Source: Thermoguttaceae bacterium
GTDB lineage: Bacteria; Planctomycetota; Planctomycetia; Pirellulales; Thermoguttaceae
Assembly: GCA_017447865.1 (NCBI GenBank)
Contig: JAFSMO010000074.1
Location: 248,001-312,000 of the forward strand
DNA length: 64,000 nucleotides
Reading direction: 5' to 3'
The translations under genes and the position numbers were made by a program. The notes beneath the pieces were generated by a model. It worked only from the letters and a program-made list of their open reading frames with translations, did no database searches and was not told the origin of the DNA. Below are positions 33,788 through 42,673 of the stretch, one piece after another; within the stretch, counting starts at the first letter, position 1, and each line of letters opens with the position of its first letter.

Positions 33788-34945
33788 TTACTTCGCGCAG
33801 AGTTTCAGAATCTCGCAGATCTCGTGCGCACCGATCGCGCACTCGGTGATTTTCGTGCCGCGGCGCTCAAACACGAGGACGATCTTCTCGATCACTTCGT
33901 CCGTCACGCCGTACGCACTGCGGGAAGCGTCGCAGCCGACCGATTTGAAGAATTCCACGGTCTTTTCAATGGCGGCGTCAATGACCGCGTCTTTGTCGTC
34001 TCCGCGGATCCCCCACACACGGTCGGCGTACTGGAGGAGCTTCGCCTCCTTCTCGCGGCGCAGGTACTTCCAAAGGGCGGGCATGACCAGCGCCAGCGTT
34101 TTGCCGTGGTCCGTGCCGGTGAAGGCGGTGATTTCGTGCCCGATGGCGTGCGTGCCCCAGTCCTCCACGACGCCTTTGGCCAGCCAGCCGTTCAGGCCCA
34201 CCGTGGCGGCCCACATCAGATTCGCGCGGACGTCGTAATTTTTCGGGTCGGAAAGCGCTTTCGGGCCTTCCTCAATGAGCGTGAGCAAAACGCCCTCCGC
34301 CTGACGGTCCTGGATCGGCGTGTTGACCGGCCGGGTCACGTACTGCTCGCAGACGTGCACGAAAGTATCGACGATCCCGTTCGCGACCTGACGCTCCGGC
34401 AGCGACATGGTGACCTCGGGGTCCAGAATGGAGAATTTCGGGAAGCTGAGCTGGCTCCAGAACGAGAGCTTTTCGTCCGTCGAGAGACGCGAAACGACGG
34501 ACCAGCCGTTCATCTCCGAGCCGGTGGCGGGGAGCGTGATGACGCAGCCGATCGGGATCTCGTCCGTGACGGGCGTCCCCTTCAGGCAAATGTCCCACGG
34601 GTCCTCGGTCGCGGTGTATTTTGCAGCAGCGGCGATGAATTTCGTCCCGTCCAGCGTGCTTCCGCCCCCGACGGAGAGCAGGAAATCGACCCCTTCTGAC
34701 TTGCAAATATCGACCGCCTTCATGCAGGTTTCGTACTTCGGGTTCGGCTCGATCCCGCCAAACTCAATGACTTTTCGGCCAGCCAGCGCGGCCATGACCT
34801 GCTCGTACACGCCATTGCGCTTGATGGAGCCGCCGCCGTAAGTCATCATGACCCTGGCGTCTGCCGGGACCAGTTCGGCCAGCTTCGCGATTTGGCCTTT
34901 TCCAAAAACGACGTTGACCGGATTGCAGTATTGGAAATTCAGCAT
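33788..34945 (-). CDS. Iron-type alcohol dehydrogenase (YqhD/BdhA-like)
   Basis: NAD(P)-dependent dehydrogenase of the Fe-ADH family, 385 residues. N-terminal nucleotide-binding part: 'VFGKGQIAKLAELVPADARVMMTYGGGSIKRNGVY' and 'LLSVGGGSTLDGTKFIAAAAKY' (the GGGS pattern). The metal site is in the all-helical half: 'NGIVDTFVHVCEQYVT' (Asp/His) and 'HAIGHEITAFTGTDHGKTLALVMPA' with the family's H-(x3)-H and a further H. The 'TGSEMNGWSVVS' loop matches YqhD-type aldehyde reductases, which act on short and medium aldehydes. Divergently transcribed from the CPBP protease with overlapping -10 boxes. Confidence 0.93.
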   Translation of the reverse strand: MLNFQYCNPVNVVFGKGQIAKLAELVPADARVMMTYGGGSIKRNGVYEQVMAALAGRKVIEFGGIEPNPKYETCMKAVDICKSEGVDFLLSVGGGSTLDGTKFIAAAAKYTATEDPWDICLKGTPVTDEIPIGCVITLPATGSEMNGWSVVSRLSTDEKLSFWSQLSFPKFSILDPEVTMSLPERQVANGIVDTFVHVCEQYVTRPVNTPIQDRQAEGVLLTLIEEGPKALSDPKNYDVRANLMWAATVGLNGWLAKGVVEDWGTHAIGHEITAFTGTDHGKTLALVMPALWKYLRREKEAKLLQYADRVWGIRGDDKDAVIDAAIEKTVEFFKSVGCDASRSAYGVTDEVIEKIVLVFERRGTKITECAIGAHEICEILKLCAK

Positions 34946-34993
34946 GAAAACCTCCTTTTAAGGAATGAGTGACGAAGTAATTCGGGGTCCTTC

Positions 34994-35021
34994 TTGACAA
35001 AAACGATTAATACTGTATTAT
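34994..35021 (+). promoter_or_regulatory. Rightward promoter for the CPBP protease gene
   Basis: TTGACA (34994-34999), 16 bp, TATTAT (35016-35021). Its -10 overlaps the -10 of the leftward promoter. Confidence 0.7.
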
Positions 35022-35044
35022 AAGAAGAGGAATAAAAAAATCAA
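35017..35044 (-). promoter_or_regulatory. Leftward promoter for the alcohol dehydrogenase
   Basis: On the minus strand TTGATT (plus 35039-35044), 16 bp, TATAAT (plus 35017-35022). It shares bases 35017-35021 with the rightward -10, so the two cannot be occupied together. Confidence 0.7.
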
Positions 35045-35094
35045 GCCCTCACACGGGGACGTTTTCATAAATATTACAAGAAAAGAAAAATAAA

Positions 35095-36033
35095 ATGCTG
35101 ATCCGCCTCCTCATCCTGTTTCCAGCCGCGGCTTTTCTCCTCACGTGGACGTTTTTGGCCATTCGGCTTGCGTCGGGGAAAGGGATTTTGCCGAAGCAGA
35201 ACCCGCTGCGGCGCGCGCGGTGGCGCGGGGATGCGTGCTTTTTGATCCTCGGGGCGTTCGTGGCGATCCCGTCTTTCGCGCTGGCGGTCATGATGTTCCT
35301 CTCGCCGGAAAACCCGACCGGAAAGTCCACTGGGGATTCGGCCGAAAAACCGGCCCTGGTGCAGGAAAACGATTCGCAGACCGAACACTCTGCGCTGGTT
35401 TTTCTCGAAAAGAATCCCTCACCGCTCAAGTTTTTGTTCATGGCGTCGTACATCGCGCTGGTGGCACCATTTTTCGAGGAATTCATTTTTCGGCTCATCA
35501 TTCAGGGCTGGTTCGATGCGCGGGAGCGGGAATTTTTCCGGAAGCGACGCGGGAACGGCTGGCGCAGTGTGATCCTGGTCGCGCTTCTGTTTTCGTTCAT
35601 GCACTTTCGAAAGGCCACGCCCACTTACCCCTCGGAACACGCGCTTGGGGTGCAGTTCGGCACTCTGGCCGTCACGTCGATTCTGGTCCTGGCGTTCAGC
35701 ATTTGGCTCCTGAAAGGGCCGCTCGGTCTGAACTGGCGGGAAATCGGGCTGGATTTCCGGTTCTGGAAGAAGGATTTGTGCCTCGGAGCGTTGGGTTTTG
35801 GTGCGGCGGCGGAACTCACGTACTTGATCCAGGGGATTCTGGCGGCTCCGCTCAAGAATTACTGCGCGCCGGATTTTATCGCGCTGATCCCGATCGCGCT
35901 CGTGTTCGGGATCCTGTACTGGCGGACGCGGCGCCTCCTGCCGGGATTCACCGCCCACGCGATTTTTAACGGGTTTTCGATTTTGCAGCTTTTCGCGCTT
36001 TATTTGATGAAGTCAACCAGCCTGACTCTTTGA
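35095..36033 (+). CDS. CPBP-family intramembrane glutamic protease
   Basis: A 312-residue polytopic membrane protein of the CPBP/CAAX protease (Abi) family. Hydrophobic segments: about 4-22, 58-76, 115-133, 158-172, 195-212, 227-250, 260-275 and 285-305. Motif 1 'PFFEEFIFRLIIQ' carries the EExxxR Glu pair; motif 2 is 'LFSFMHFR' with His; motif 3 is 'HAIFNG' in 'GFTAHAIFNGFS'. Such proteins cleave substrates inside the membrane, in bacteria often bacteriocin- or signalling-related. A soluble loop rich in Glu/Ser lies between the second and third segments (about residues 80-110). The start has no good ribosome site, but its promoter is close. Confidence 0.87.
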   Translation: MLIRLLILFPAAAFLLTWTFLAIRLASGKGILPKQNPLRRARWRGDACFLILGAFVAIPSFALAVMMFLSPENPTGKSTGDSAEKPALVQENDSQTEHSALVFLEKNPSPLKFLFMASYIALVAPFFEEFIFRLIIQGWFDAREREFFRKRRGNGWRSVILVALLFSFMHFRKATPTYPSEHALGVQFGTLAVTSILVLAFSIWLLKGPLGLNWREIGLDFRFWKKDLCLGALGFGAAAELTYLIQGILAAPLKNYCAPDFIALIPIALVFGILYWRTRRLLPGFTAHAIFNGFSILQLFALYLMKSTSLTL

Positions 36034-36062
36034 GGGGGCCTTTAAATTTTACCGCCCCCCGA

Positions 36063-36090
36063 TTGACTTTCCGCCGATTTCAGTTAAAAT
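36063..36090 (+). promoter_or_regulatory. PfkB kinase promoter
   Basis: TTGACT (36063-36068), 16-bp spacer, TAAAAT (36085-36090). The start codon at 36147 follows after about 50 nt. Confidence 0.7.
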
Positions 36091-36146
36091 ACGCGGAAAG
36101 TTTTTATTTTTTCAGACTTTTTCATTTTCAGATTGAGGGAAAACTC

Positions 36147-37058
36147 ATGGCTGATTTGCTCATCGTTGGCTCGTTCGCGTTCGATACGATCAACACGCAG
36201 ACCGCCCGACGCGAAAACGTCCTCGGCGGCACCGGCTCCCACGCCTCTTACGGCGCGTCCTTTTACACGAAAGTCTTTGCTTCCGGCCGGGTCGGCGGCG
36301 CAGACTGGAAGGACGAAGACTCCAAAATGCTCCAGGCGCATAACATTAATATTGAAAACCTCCAGATCGTGCCGGGCGAGAAAACCACGTCGTGGGAAGC
36401 GGTTTACGAGGCCGACATGAATAACCGGTCCACCCTTTCGTTCTGCCCGAACTGCTGCGTCGAGTTCCACCCGAACCTGACCGAAGCGGCGCGGAAATGC
36501 CCGTACATTTTCCTGGCGAACAATTCACCGGCGTCGCAGATGGAAGTGATCGAGTCGGCGATCGCCCCGAAGCTGATCGTGGCCGACACGATGGACTATT
36601 ATATTAATGGCTTCCGCGGCGAGCTGGACGAGGTCCTGAAAAAGGTCGACGGTCTGATCCTGAACGACTCGGAGGCGCAGCTTCTGGCGGGGAAGACGGA
36701 TCTTTTCGAATGTGCGGACGAGATTTTGAAGATGGGGCCGAACTTCGTCATCATCAAGAAGGGCGCGCACGGAAGCCTTTTCCAGAACAAAGACGGGAAA
36801 GTCTGCGTTTTCCCGGCATACCCGTCCCGGAAAGTCATCGAGCCGACCGGCGCGGGCGACTGCTTTGCCGGCGCGTTCATGGGCTACCTCGCCTCCCAGG
36901 AAAACTGCGACTTTGAGACGATCAAAAAAGCGATGATCTACGCCACGGTGACGGCCAGTTTCACGATCGAAGACTTCAGTTTCGACGCTCTGAAACGCTC
37001 GACCCGCGCGGACATCGACCGCCGGTTTGAAGAAATGCGCGAAATGCTGAGATTCTAA
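36147..37058 (+). CDS. PfkB-family sugar/nucleoside kinase
   Basis: Ribokinase-like kinase of 303 residues. 'ADLLIVGSFAFDTI' is the N-terminal strand, 'NVLGGTGSHASYGASFYTKV' is the first PfkB signature region, 'VIIKKGAHGSLFQN' precedes the active site, and 'EPTGAGDCFAGAFMGYLA' contains the anion hole and catalytic Asp (GAGD). Adenosine- or sugar-kinase-like proteins of this type are common in planctomycetes; the substrate cannot be read from the sequence. Start ATG 36147 is chosen because GAGGGA lies upstream, the promoter -10 at 36085 excludes the earlier in-frame starts, and homologues begin here. A MITE-like palindrome follows the gene. Confidence 0.9.
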   Translation: MADLLIVGSFAFDTINTQTARRENVLGGTGSHASYGASFYTKVFASGRVGGADWKDEDSKMLQAHNINIENLQIVPGEKTTSWEAVYEADMNNRSTLSFCPNCCVEFHPNLTEAARKCPYIFLANNSPASQMEVIESAIAPKLIVADTMDYYINGFRGELDEVLKKVDGLILNDSEAQLLAGKTDLFECADEILKMGPNFVIIKKGAHGSLFQNKDGKVCVFPAYPSRKVIEPTGAGDCFAGAFMGYLASQENCDFETIKKAMIYATVTASFTIEDFSFDALKRSTRADIDRRFEEMREMLRF

Positions 37059-37089
37059 AAGCTTTTGAGTTGGAGAATTCATCAGTCTT

Positions 37090-37280
37090 CACCTGAAGCA
37101 CCAAATCAGGCGAAGAGTTCACCCGAACAAGGCCCCGCGGATTAGGCGGATTAAGCGGATTTAAACGGATTAAAAAAATGAATTAAAATCATTTAAAAAA
37201 TCCGCCTCGATCCGCTTAATCCGCCTAATCCGCGGGGCCTTATTCGGCTTGTGCGTTCTTGCTGATTTGGTGTTCAAGTG
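37090..37280. repeat. MITE-like GCGGATTAA element, family 1 (copy B)
   Basis: A 191-bp palindromic element between two convergent genes. A perfect 32-bp inverted repeat, AAGGCCCCGCGGATTAGGCG... (37129-37160) and its complement (37210-37241), is extended outwards by imperfect arms that start CACCTGAAGCACCAAATCAG and end CTGATTTGGTGTTCAAGTG. The 49-bp centre is AT-rich. It would form a very long hairpin in RNA and could end both transcripts. Same family as 27797-28014. Confidence 0.85.
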
Positions 37281-37304
37281 TGACTTTTGAAGGAGTTTAG
37301 CCCA

Positions 37305-39248
37305 TTACTCCAGCTCATCCCAGCGCGCGTAGAGACTTTCCAGCTCGCGCTGGACTTTCTCCGCTTCGCGGGTCAAACGGATAAATTCCGCCTCGTTTTT
37401 CTGGAAGAAATCCGGCTCGGAGAGTTTCGCGTTGATCTCCTCCTGACGGGCCTCCAGCTCCTCGATCTGGCCAGGGAGTTTTTCCAGCTCCAGCTTTTCT
37501 TTGTAGGTCAGGCGCTTTCCCTGCGGTTCCGCCTTGGGCGCAGGAGCGGGTTTTGGCGCCGCCGCTTTTTTCTGGTTTTTGGCCGCCTGACGTTCCTCCT
37601 CGGCCTTTTCCTCCTGACGGCTTTGCGCGTACCAGTCGTCGTAGCCGCCGACGAATTCCCGGACCCGGCCGGCCCCCTCAAAAACGAGCGTCGAAGTCAC
37701 CACGTTATTCACGAACTCCCGGTCGTGGCTCACCAGCAGCAGTGTGCCGGGGTACTGGGCCAGCTTTTCTTCGAGCAGGTCGAGCGTTTCCAGATCCAGG
37801 TCGTTCGTCGGCTCGTCCATCACCAGAATATTCGACGGTTTGATGAACAGTTTCGCGAGCAAAAGCCGGTTTTTCTCGCCGCCGGACAGAAACTTCACCG
37901 GCATTTTGGAGCGTTCCTCGGAAAAGAGGAAGTCGCGCAAGTAGCCCAGCACGTGCTGCTTCTGGCCGTTCACCGTGACGTGCGTCGAGCCGTCGCTGAC
38001 GTTTTCCAGCACGGATTCTTCCTCGTTCAGCGTCGCGTGGAGCTGGTCGAAGTACGAAATTTGCAGCTGGGTCCCGTGGCGGATCTCGCCGGCGTCGGGC
38101 TTCAACTGACCGAGCAGAAGGCGGAGCAGGGTGGTCTTTCCCACGCCGTTCGGGCCGAGGATCCCCACGCGGTCCCCACGCATCAGCTGGAACGTGAGGT
38201 CCTGGACCACCGGGAATTCGGGCGTATTTTCCGTCGCGGGGAACGTGAAGCTCAGGCCCTTCGCCTGGATCACGAGCCGGCCGGAGGTGAGCCCCTCCTG
38301 GATCCGGATGTTCGCGACCCCCGGGTCCTTTCGAATGAGCGCAGCATCCCGGCGCATCTGCTTCAGGGCGCGGACCCGGCCCTCGTTGCGCGTGCGGCGG
38401 GCCATGATCCCGGTCCGGATCCAGATTTCTTCCTGAGCGAGTTTCTTCTGGAAGTGCTCCAGTTCCTTTTCCTCGGCATGAAGCCGCTGCTCGCGCCGGT
38501 CGAGGTAAACGTCGTAGCCGCAGTCGTAGCGGAACAGATTTCCGCGATCCAGCTCCCAGATCGACGTGGCGACGTGCCGCAGAAACATTCGGTCGTGCGT
38601 GACGAAGATCACGGTCTTCTCGTACTTGTTCAGAAACTCCTCGAGCCAGAGGATCGACGCGAGATCGAGGTGGTTCGTCGGCTCGTCGAGCAACAGAACG
38701 TCCGGCTCCGCCACGACCGCACGGGCGAACAGGACGCGGCGTTTTTTGCCGGCCGAGAGCGTGGAGATCTCCGCCTCGCCGTCGATTCCGATTTTCTGCA
38801 GAACGTTTTCCACTTTGCGGTGAGCCTCCCACGCGCCGGAAATTTCCAGCTCGTGCTGAAGCCGATCCAGTTCTTTCTGGAGGGACTCGGCCCGGTCCAC
38901 CTCGCCGGTTTCGTAGGCTCGGGCGATCCCCGCGGTGACTTCGTGAAAACGGCTCAGAAGCTCGCCGTCCTTTTTCAGGCCGCTCGTGATCACGTCCATC
39001 ACGCGCCCGGTCAGCCCGACCGGGACCTGCTGGGTCAGAAGCATGGTCTGAAGCCCCTGCGAGCGGGTGATCTCGCCCGAGTCCGGGGCCAGATCCTGAT
39101 TCAGAATTTTCAGAAGGGTCGATTTCCCGGCGCCGTTCCGCCCGATGAGGGCGATTTTCTCGCCCGGCTCGACTGTCTGGTTGACGTGATCGAGCAGCGG
39201 CGGGTAGCCAAGAGCGTAATGAACGTCACGGAGGATAAACTGGGCCAT
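37305..39248 (-). CDS. uup: Uup-like ABC-F ATPase
   Basis: A 647-residue ABC-F protein: two ABC domains on one chain without membrane segments. Walker A sites 'LIGRNGAGKST' (about 35-45) and 'ILGPNGVGKTT' (about 340-350), signatures 'LSAGKKRR' and 'LSGGEKNR', Walker B 'LLLDEPTNHLD' and 'LVMDEPTNDLD'. An ABC-F linker of basic helices ('RTRNEGRVRALKQMRRD') lies between, and a C-terminal coiled coil (about 580-647, 'LEKLPGQIEELEARQEEI') is typical of Uup. These proteins act on ribosomes or on nucleic-acid junctions. ATG 39248 ('MAQFILRDVHYALG') is chosen; a longer frame would include 39 aromatic residues unlike the family and would extend past the promoter -10. Confidence 0.92.
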   Translation of the reverse strand: MAQFILRDVHYALGYPPLLDHVNQTVEPGEKIALIGRNGAGKSTLLKILNQDLAPDSGEITRSQGLQTMLLTQQVPVGLTGRVMDVITSGLKKDGELLSRFHEVTAGIARAYETGEVDRAESLQKELDRLQHELEISGAWEAHRKVENVLQKIGIDGEAEISTLSAGKKRRVLFARAVVAEPDVLLLDEPTNHLDLASILWLEEFLNKYEKTVIFVTHDRMFLRHVATSIWELDRGNLFRYDCGYDVYLDRREQRLHAEEKELEHFQKKLAQEEIWIRTGIMARRTRNEGRVRALKQMRRDAALIRKDPGVANIRIQEGLTSGRLVIQAKGLSFTFPATENTPEFPVVQDLTFQLMRGDRVGILGPNGVGKTTLLRLLLGQLKPDAGEIRHGTQLQISYFDQLHATLNEEESVLENVSDGSTHVTVNGQKQHVLGYLRDFLFSEERSKMPVKFLSGGEKNRLLLAKLFIKPSNILVMDEPTNDLDLETLDLLEEKLAQYPGTLLLVSHDREFVNNVVTSTLVFEGAGRVREFVGGYDDWYAQSRQEEKAEEERQAAKNQKKAAAPKPAPAPKAEPQGKRLTYKEKLELEKLPGQIEELEARQEEINAKLSEPDFFQKNEAEFIRLTREAEKVQRELESLYARWDELE

Positions 39249-39356
39249 AAATGATGAGGAATCGGGAATAATGAAGGGGAAAAAGGGAAAATGAAGGCGC
39301 GGAGGTCTATCGTGGGTGAACACGAAAATGGGCCCGGAAGGGTAAAAAGTGAAAAT

Positions 39357-39384
39357 ATTATACACGTACTTTAGAAAAATTCAA
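39357..39384 (-). promoter_or_regulatory. Promoter of the ABC-F gene
   Basis: Minus-strand TTGAAT (plus 39379-39384), 16 bp, TATAAT (plus 39357-39362). Confidence 0.6.
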
Positions 39385-39455
39385 TGGTGCAGAGGAAAAA
39401 AAGACAAAATTTTCAAGAAATATAAAAAAAAAGCAAAAATTTTGGGTGCGGGTCC

Positions 39456-39483
39456 TTGCAAAAAAATAAAAATAAGTTAAAAT
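39456..39483 (+). promoter_or_regulatory. Promoter of the rpmJ-rpsM-rpsK-rpoA operon
   Basis: TTGCAA (39456-39461), a 16-bp A-rich spacer, TAAAAT (39478-39483). rpmJ starts 47 bp after the -10. Confidence 0.65.
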
Positions 39484-39530
39484 ATGCTTTCTTATGGTAT
39501 ATTTGGAACTTTTAATCAGGAAAAACGAAA

Positions 39531-39644
39531 ATGAAAGTCCGTGCCAGTGTGAAACGTATCTGCGAAGATTGCAAGGTGATTCGTCGCCAGGGCATTGTTC
39601 GCGTCATTTGCAAGAACCCGCGCCATAAGCAGCGTCAGGGTTGA
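39531..39644 (+). CDS. rpmJ: Ribosomal protein bL36
   Basis: A 37-codon gene encoding [20 protein letters not shown] followed by [17 protein letters not shown], the canonical short bL36 with its four zinc-ligand positions (C11, C14, C27, H32). It belongs to the large ribosomal subunit. AGGA lies about 10 nt before the ATG. It begins the operon with rpsM 119 bp downstream. Confidence 0.97.
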   Translation: MKVRASVKRICEDCKVIRRQGIVRVICKNPRHKQRQG

Positions 39645-39763
39645 GGTTTTGTTTTGATGTTTGGTGCCGCCGCGAACGGTGCAGGTTCGTTGCCTGCGTT
39701 TTCGGCGGAACCCGGTAAGCATCAAAGAAGAGTTTACAGTATTTGTTTGTCAGGAGAAATTTC

Positions 39764-40150
39764 ATGCCTCGTTTGTTAGGTGTTGATATTCCGAACGATC
39801 GCCCCGCAGCGCATTCGTTGACGTATCTTTACGGAATTGGCTTGAAAACCGCTTTGGATCTTTGCCGCACGGTTGGTGTTGATCCGACTATCAAAGCGCG
39901 TGAAATGACCGAGAAGCAGGTCGCTGAACTTGCGGCTCTGCTCGATTCGGACGACTACGTCGTCGAAGGTCATCTTCGCCGTACCGTTGCCCAGAATATC
40001 GCGCGCCTGAAAGAGATCGCCTGCTATCGCGGTCTCCGTCATCGCCGTGGTCTTCCGGTCCGTGGTCAGCGTACCAGAACCAATGCTCGTACCCGTAAAG
40101 GTCCGGCGAAAACAGTCGCTGGTAAAAAGGGTGTTAAGGACATTCGTTAA
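39764..40150 (+). CDS. rpsM: Ribosomal protein uS13
   Basis: 128 residues, 30S head protein contacting the tRNA and bridging to the large subunit. 'MPRLLGVDIPNDRPAAHSLTYLYGIG' at the N-terminus, the helix-turn 'GLRHRRGLPVRGQRTRTNARTRKGP' near the C-terminus, and a basic tail are family features. ATG 39764 has AGGAGA 8-9 nt upstream; a start at 39743 would add seven residues with no conservation. Confidence 0.97.
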   Translation: MPRLLGVDIPNDRPAAHSLTYLYGIGLKTALDLCRTVGVDPTIKAREMTEKQVAELAALLDSDDYVVEGHLRRTVAQNIARLKEIACYRGLRHRRGLPVRGQRTRTNARTRKGPAKTVAGKKGVKDIR

Positions 40151-40297
40151 TATTAGTATTATACGAAGTCCGTATCGTGTCGAGATCGGATTCGGATGGT
40201 CCGAATTCCGGTGTAGCGTATTTAATCAAAAAATCAGCGGCGGAGCTGGACTTTTTCGGCATTTCCGTCCGCTGAGTCAAGTTTAGGAGTGTCCCAA

Positions 40298-40678
40298 GTG
40301 GCGAAGGCAAAAAAACGCAAAGTTCGTCGCAACGTAACGAGTGGCATTGTCCACATCAAAGCGACGTTTAACAACACAATTGTTACCATTACCGATACCA
40401 AGGGCGATACTTTATGCTGGTCCACCGCTGGAAACAGTGGTTTCAAAGGAAGCCGTAAGAGTACGCCGTTCGCTGGTCAGCTTGCAGCTCAGTCTGCCGC
40501 GGAAAAAGCCATCAAGTTCGGTCTGAAAGACGTTGATGTCCGTGTCAAAGGTCCTGGAAGTGGACGTGAAAGCGCGATCAACGCTCTGGAAGCTGCCGGT
40601 CTGACCGTGAAAACCATCGAAGACGTTACTCCGCTGCCGCACAACGGCTGCCGCCCGAAGAAACGTCGTCGTGTCTGA
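40298..40678 (+). CDS. rpsK: Ribosomal protein uS11
   Basis: 126 residues, platform protein of the 30S subunit. '[49 protein letters not shown]' type strand region and the C-terminal '[15 protein letters not shown]' are typical. The start is GTG 40298 with AGGAG at 40285-40289 (spacing 8); an in-frame GTG at 40289 overlaps that ribosome site and is rejected. rpoA follows without rpsD, which usually lies here in many bacteria. Confidence 0.96.
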   Translation: MAKAKKRKVRRNVTSGIVHIKATFNNTIVTITDTKGDTLCWSTAGNSGFKGSRKSTPFAGQLAAQSAAEKAIKFGLKDVDVRVKGPGSGRESAINALEAAGLTVKTIEDVTPLPHNGCRPKKRRRV

Positions 40679-40773
40679 TTCGCATCAGGCAGCTTGTCCC
40701 CCCTCGTAATTTGAGGGGGCTGCAACTTATTCCTGTTCCTAACTCCCAACTTTTTTTCTCCAGGAGGAATTGA

Positions 40774-41769
40774 ATGCTTAAGCGAACGCGATGGCGCGGG
40801 CTGGAACTGCCCAGTATGGTTTCTTGCGACAAAGAAACATTGACCGACCGTTACGGCAAGTTCGTCGCGGAACCCTTTGAACGCGGTTTCGGTACGACTG
40901 TCGGAAACAGTCTCCGCCGTATCCTCCTTTCCAGTTTGGAAGGTGCCGCGGTTACGCAGATGAAACTTCAGGGGGTTTCCCATGAATTCACCACTCTCGA
41001 GGGTGTCCTGGAAGATGTTACGGATATTGTATTGAACGTGAAATCCCTCATCGTGCGTTCCGAATCGGAAACGCCGCGGGTTTTGCGCATTGAGAAACAT
41101 TCCGTCGGCCCGATCACCGGCGCGGATATTCAGACGGACCATCAGGTTGAGATCATTAATAAAGACCACCTGATCGCGACGCTGACCAAGGACGTTAATT
41201 TTGCCATGGAAATGGTCGTCGAAAAAGGCCGCGGTTATGTCCCGGCCAGCGAACGGCATAATTCCGTGCAGGAAACGATTCCGCTCGATGCAACGTTCAG
41301 TCCTGTCACGAGAGTGCGTTATGAAGTCGTCGAAACCCGAGTCGGACAGAAAACGAACTACGACAAATTGATCATGGAAATTTGGACGGATGGTTCGATC
41401 AATCCGCAAATCGCTCTGGTTGAAGCAGCGAAGATTCTTCGCAAACATCTTAATCCTTTCGTCCAGTGTTCGGAACTTGGTGAACAGATCCATACTGAAC
41501 GAAAAGTTACCGGAAATGAGATCGATCCGATCATGGAAGCCAAACTTTCCATGAGCGTTTCGGAACTGCATCTGGGCGTCCGTGCGAGCAACTGTCTCGA
41601 AACCGCTCATATCGCGACGATTCGCGACCTCGTTTCCAAAACCGAGGACGAGCTTCTCGAAGTGCGTAACTTCGGCGAAACTTCCCTCAAAGAAATCCGT
41701 GAGAAACTGCAGGAAAACGGACTCCAGCTTGGAATGCGTCTTCCGGTCATGCGTACCCCGCAGTTCTGA
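40774..41769 (+). CDS. rpoA: RNA polymerase subunit alpha
   Basis: 331 residues. The N-terminal dimerisation domain contains '[44 protein letters not shown]', which seeds polymerase assembly; the C-terminal domain with '[44 protein letters not shown]' binds UP elements and activators. AGGAGG lies 8 nt before the ATG. Fourth gene of the operon; rplQ is separated by a 256-bp gap holding a hairpin (CGGGCCGG-TGTGTG-CCGGTCCG, 41778-41799) and a heptamer array, which is long for this operon. Confidence 0.98.
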   Translation: MLKRTRWRGLELPSMVSCDKETLTDRYGKFVAEPFERGFGTTVGNSLRRILLSSLEGAAVTQMKLQGVSHEFTTLEGVLEDVTDIVLNVKSLIVRSESETPRVLRIEKHSVGPITGADIQTDHQVEIINKDHLIATLTKDVNFAMEMVVEKGRGYVPASERHNSVQETIPLDATFSPVTRVRYEVVETRVGQKTNYDKLIMEIWTDGSINPQIALVEAAKILRKHLNPFVQCSELGEQIHTERKVTGNEIDPIMEAKLSMSVSELHLGVRASNCLETAHIATIRDLVSKTEDELLEVRNFGETSLKEIREKLQENGLQLGMRLPVMRTPQF

Positions 41770-41833
41770 CATTACGCGGGCCGGTGTGTGCCGGTCCGTT
41801 TGGCATTGGGGCGTGAACAGACACCCACGAAAT

Positions 41834-41857
41834 CAATGAATAATGAATAACGAATGA
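41834..41857 (+). repeat. Heptamer array (CAATGAA TAATGAA TAACGAA)
   Basis: Three seven-base units beginning at 41834, within the rpoA-rplQ gap. It is the same family as the GAATAAY arrays at 51895 and 56170. Confidence 0.6.
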
Positions 41858-42025
41858 AAGGCGGTAATGAAGGCCGAAGGCCGGAATTACGCGCCGGATT
41901 GAATCGAAGATTTATTCGTTAGTTGTTCCGGTTTCGCTGAAAGATTCCTCGTAATCGTGTTTGGGCATGGCTCGTTTTTAACCGAAACTCGTTTGAGTTT
42001 CTAACCCCAGAAAGAAGGTAATCCC

Positions 42026-42595
42026 ATGAGACATCGTTTTGCAGGTCGTAAATTTGGCCGTAACCCGAAACACCAGCGCGCTCTTCTCCGTATGCTGGCC
42101 AACTCGCTTTTCCTGACCGAGCGTCCGGAAGAGGCCTACGCGGATCCGAAACAGGCTCCGAAAGTCAAAGGCCGCATCATCACGACGATCCAGAAGGCTA
42201 AAGAAGTCCGTCCGTTCGTCGAGAAGTGCATCACCACTGCGAAGAACGTTCTGGAAGCGAAAGCTGCCGCAGACGCCATGATCCCGACCGCGGACCGTCG
42301 CAGTGACGCCTACAAAAAGTGGCGCAACAGCGAAGACTGGCAGAAGTGGAACAAAGCGAACGCGCCGGTCGTTGCCGCTCGCCGTCGTCTGGTCCAGCTT
42401 CTCCATGACGAAGAAGCCGTGAAGGTCCTGTTCGACACGATCGCCCCGATGTTTGTGAATCGTCAGGGTGGTTACACCCGCATCCTGCGCCTTGCCAAAC
42501 CGCGTTTGGGCGACGCTGGAACCCGTGCGATTCTTGAACTGGTCAAGAACGACAAAAAGGCCGAAGCCGTGAAACCGACCTTCGACGCCGAATGA
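42026..42595 (+). CDS. rplQ: Ribosomal protein bL17 with internal insertion
   Basis: 189 residues, against about 120-130 for most bL17 proteins. The N-terminus 'MRHRFAGRKFGRNPKHQRALLRMLANSLFL' and the C-terminal 'GGYTRILRLAKPRLGDAGTRAILELV' are canonical; between them is an extra, charged region (about 75-120, containing 'DRRSDAYKKWRNSEDWQKWNK') that is not part of the common core. It lies near the exit tunnel in the ribosome, so the insertion would be on the surface. It may be a lineage-specific expansion segment. Followed by a bidirectional terminator. Confidence 0.94.
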   Translation: MRHRFAGRKFGRNPKHQRALLRMLANSLFLTERPEEAYADPKQAPKVKGRIITTIQKAKEVRPFVEKCITTAKNVLEAKAAADAMIPTADRRSDAYKKWRNSEDWQKWNKANAPVVAARRRLVQLLHDEEAVKVLFDTIAPMFVNRQGGYTRILRLAKPRLGDAGTRAILELVKNDKKAEAVKPTFDAE

Positions 42596-42614
42596 TTTGA
42601 ATCATTTACCGATA

Positions 42615-42648
42615 AAAAAAGCCGGTCGGTAAAACGATCGGCTTTTTT
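42615..42648. terminator. Bidirectional terminator, rplQ/murE
   Basis: AAAAAAGCCGGTCG (42615-42628) pairs with CGATCGGCTTTTTT (42635-42648), loop 6 nt. Its A- and T-runs make it a terminator in both directions for the convergent rplQ and murE genes. Confidence 0.85.
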
Positions 42649-42673
42649 CTTTGGATCGATCCCAAAGTTTTCC

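Noticed and set aside
37287..39254. 655-codon frame antisense to the ABC-F gene.
   Set aside because: The ABC-F motifs on the minus strand are unmistakable.
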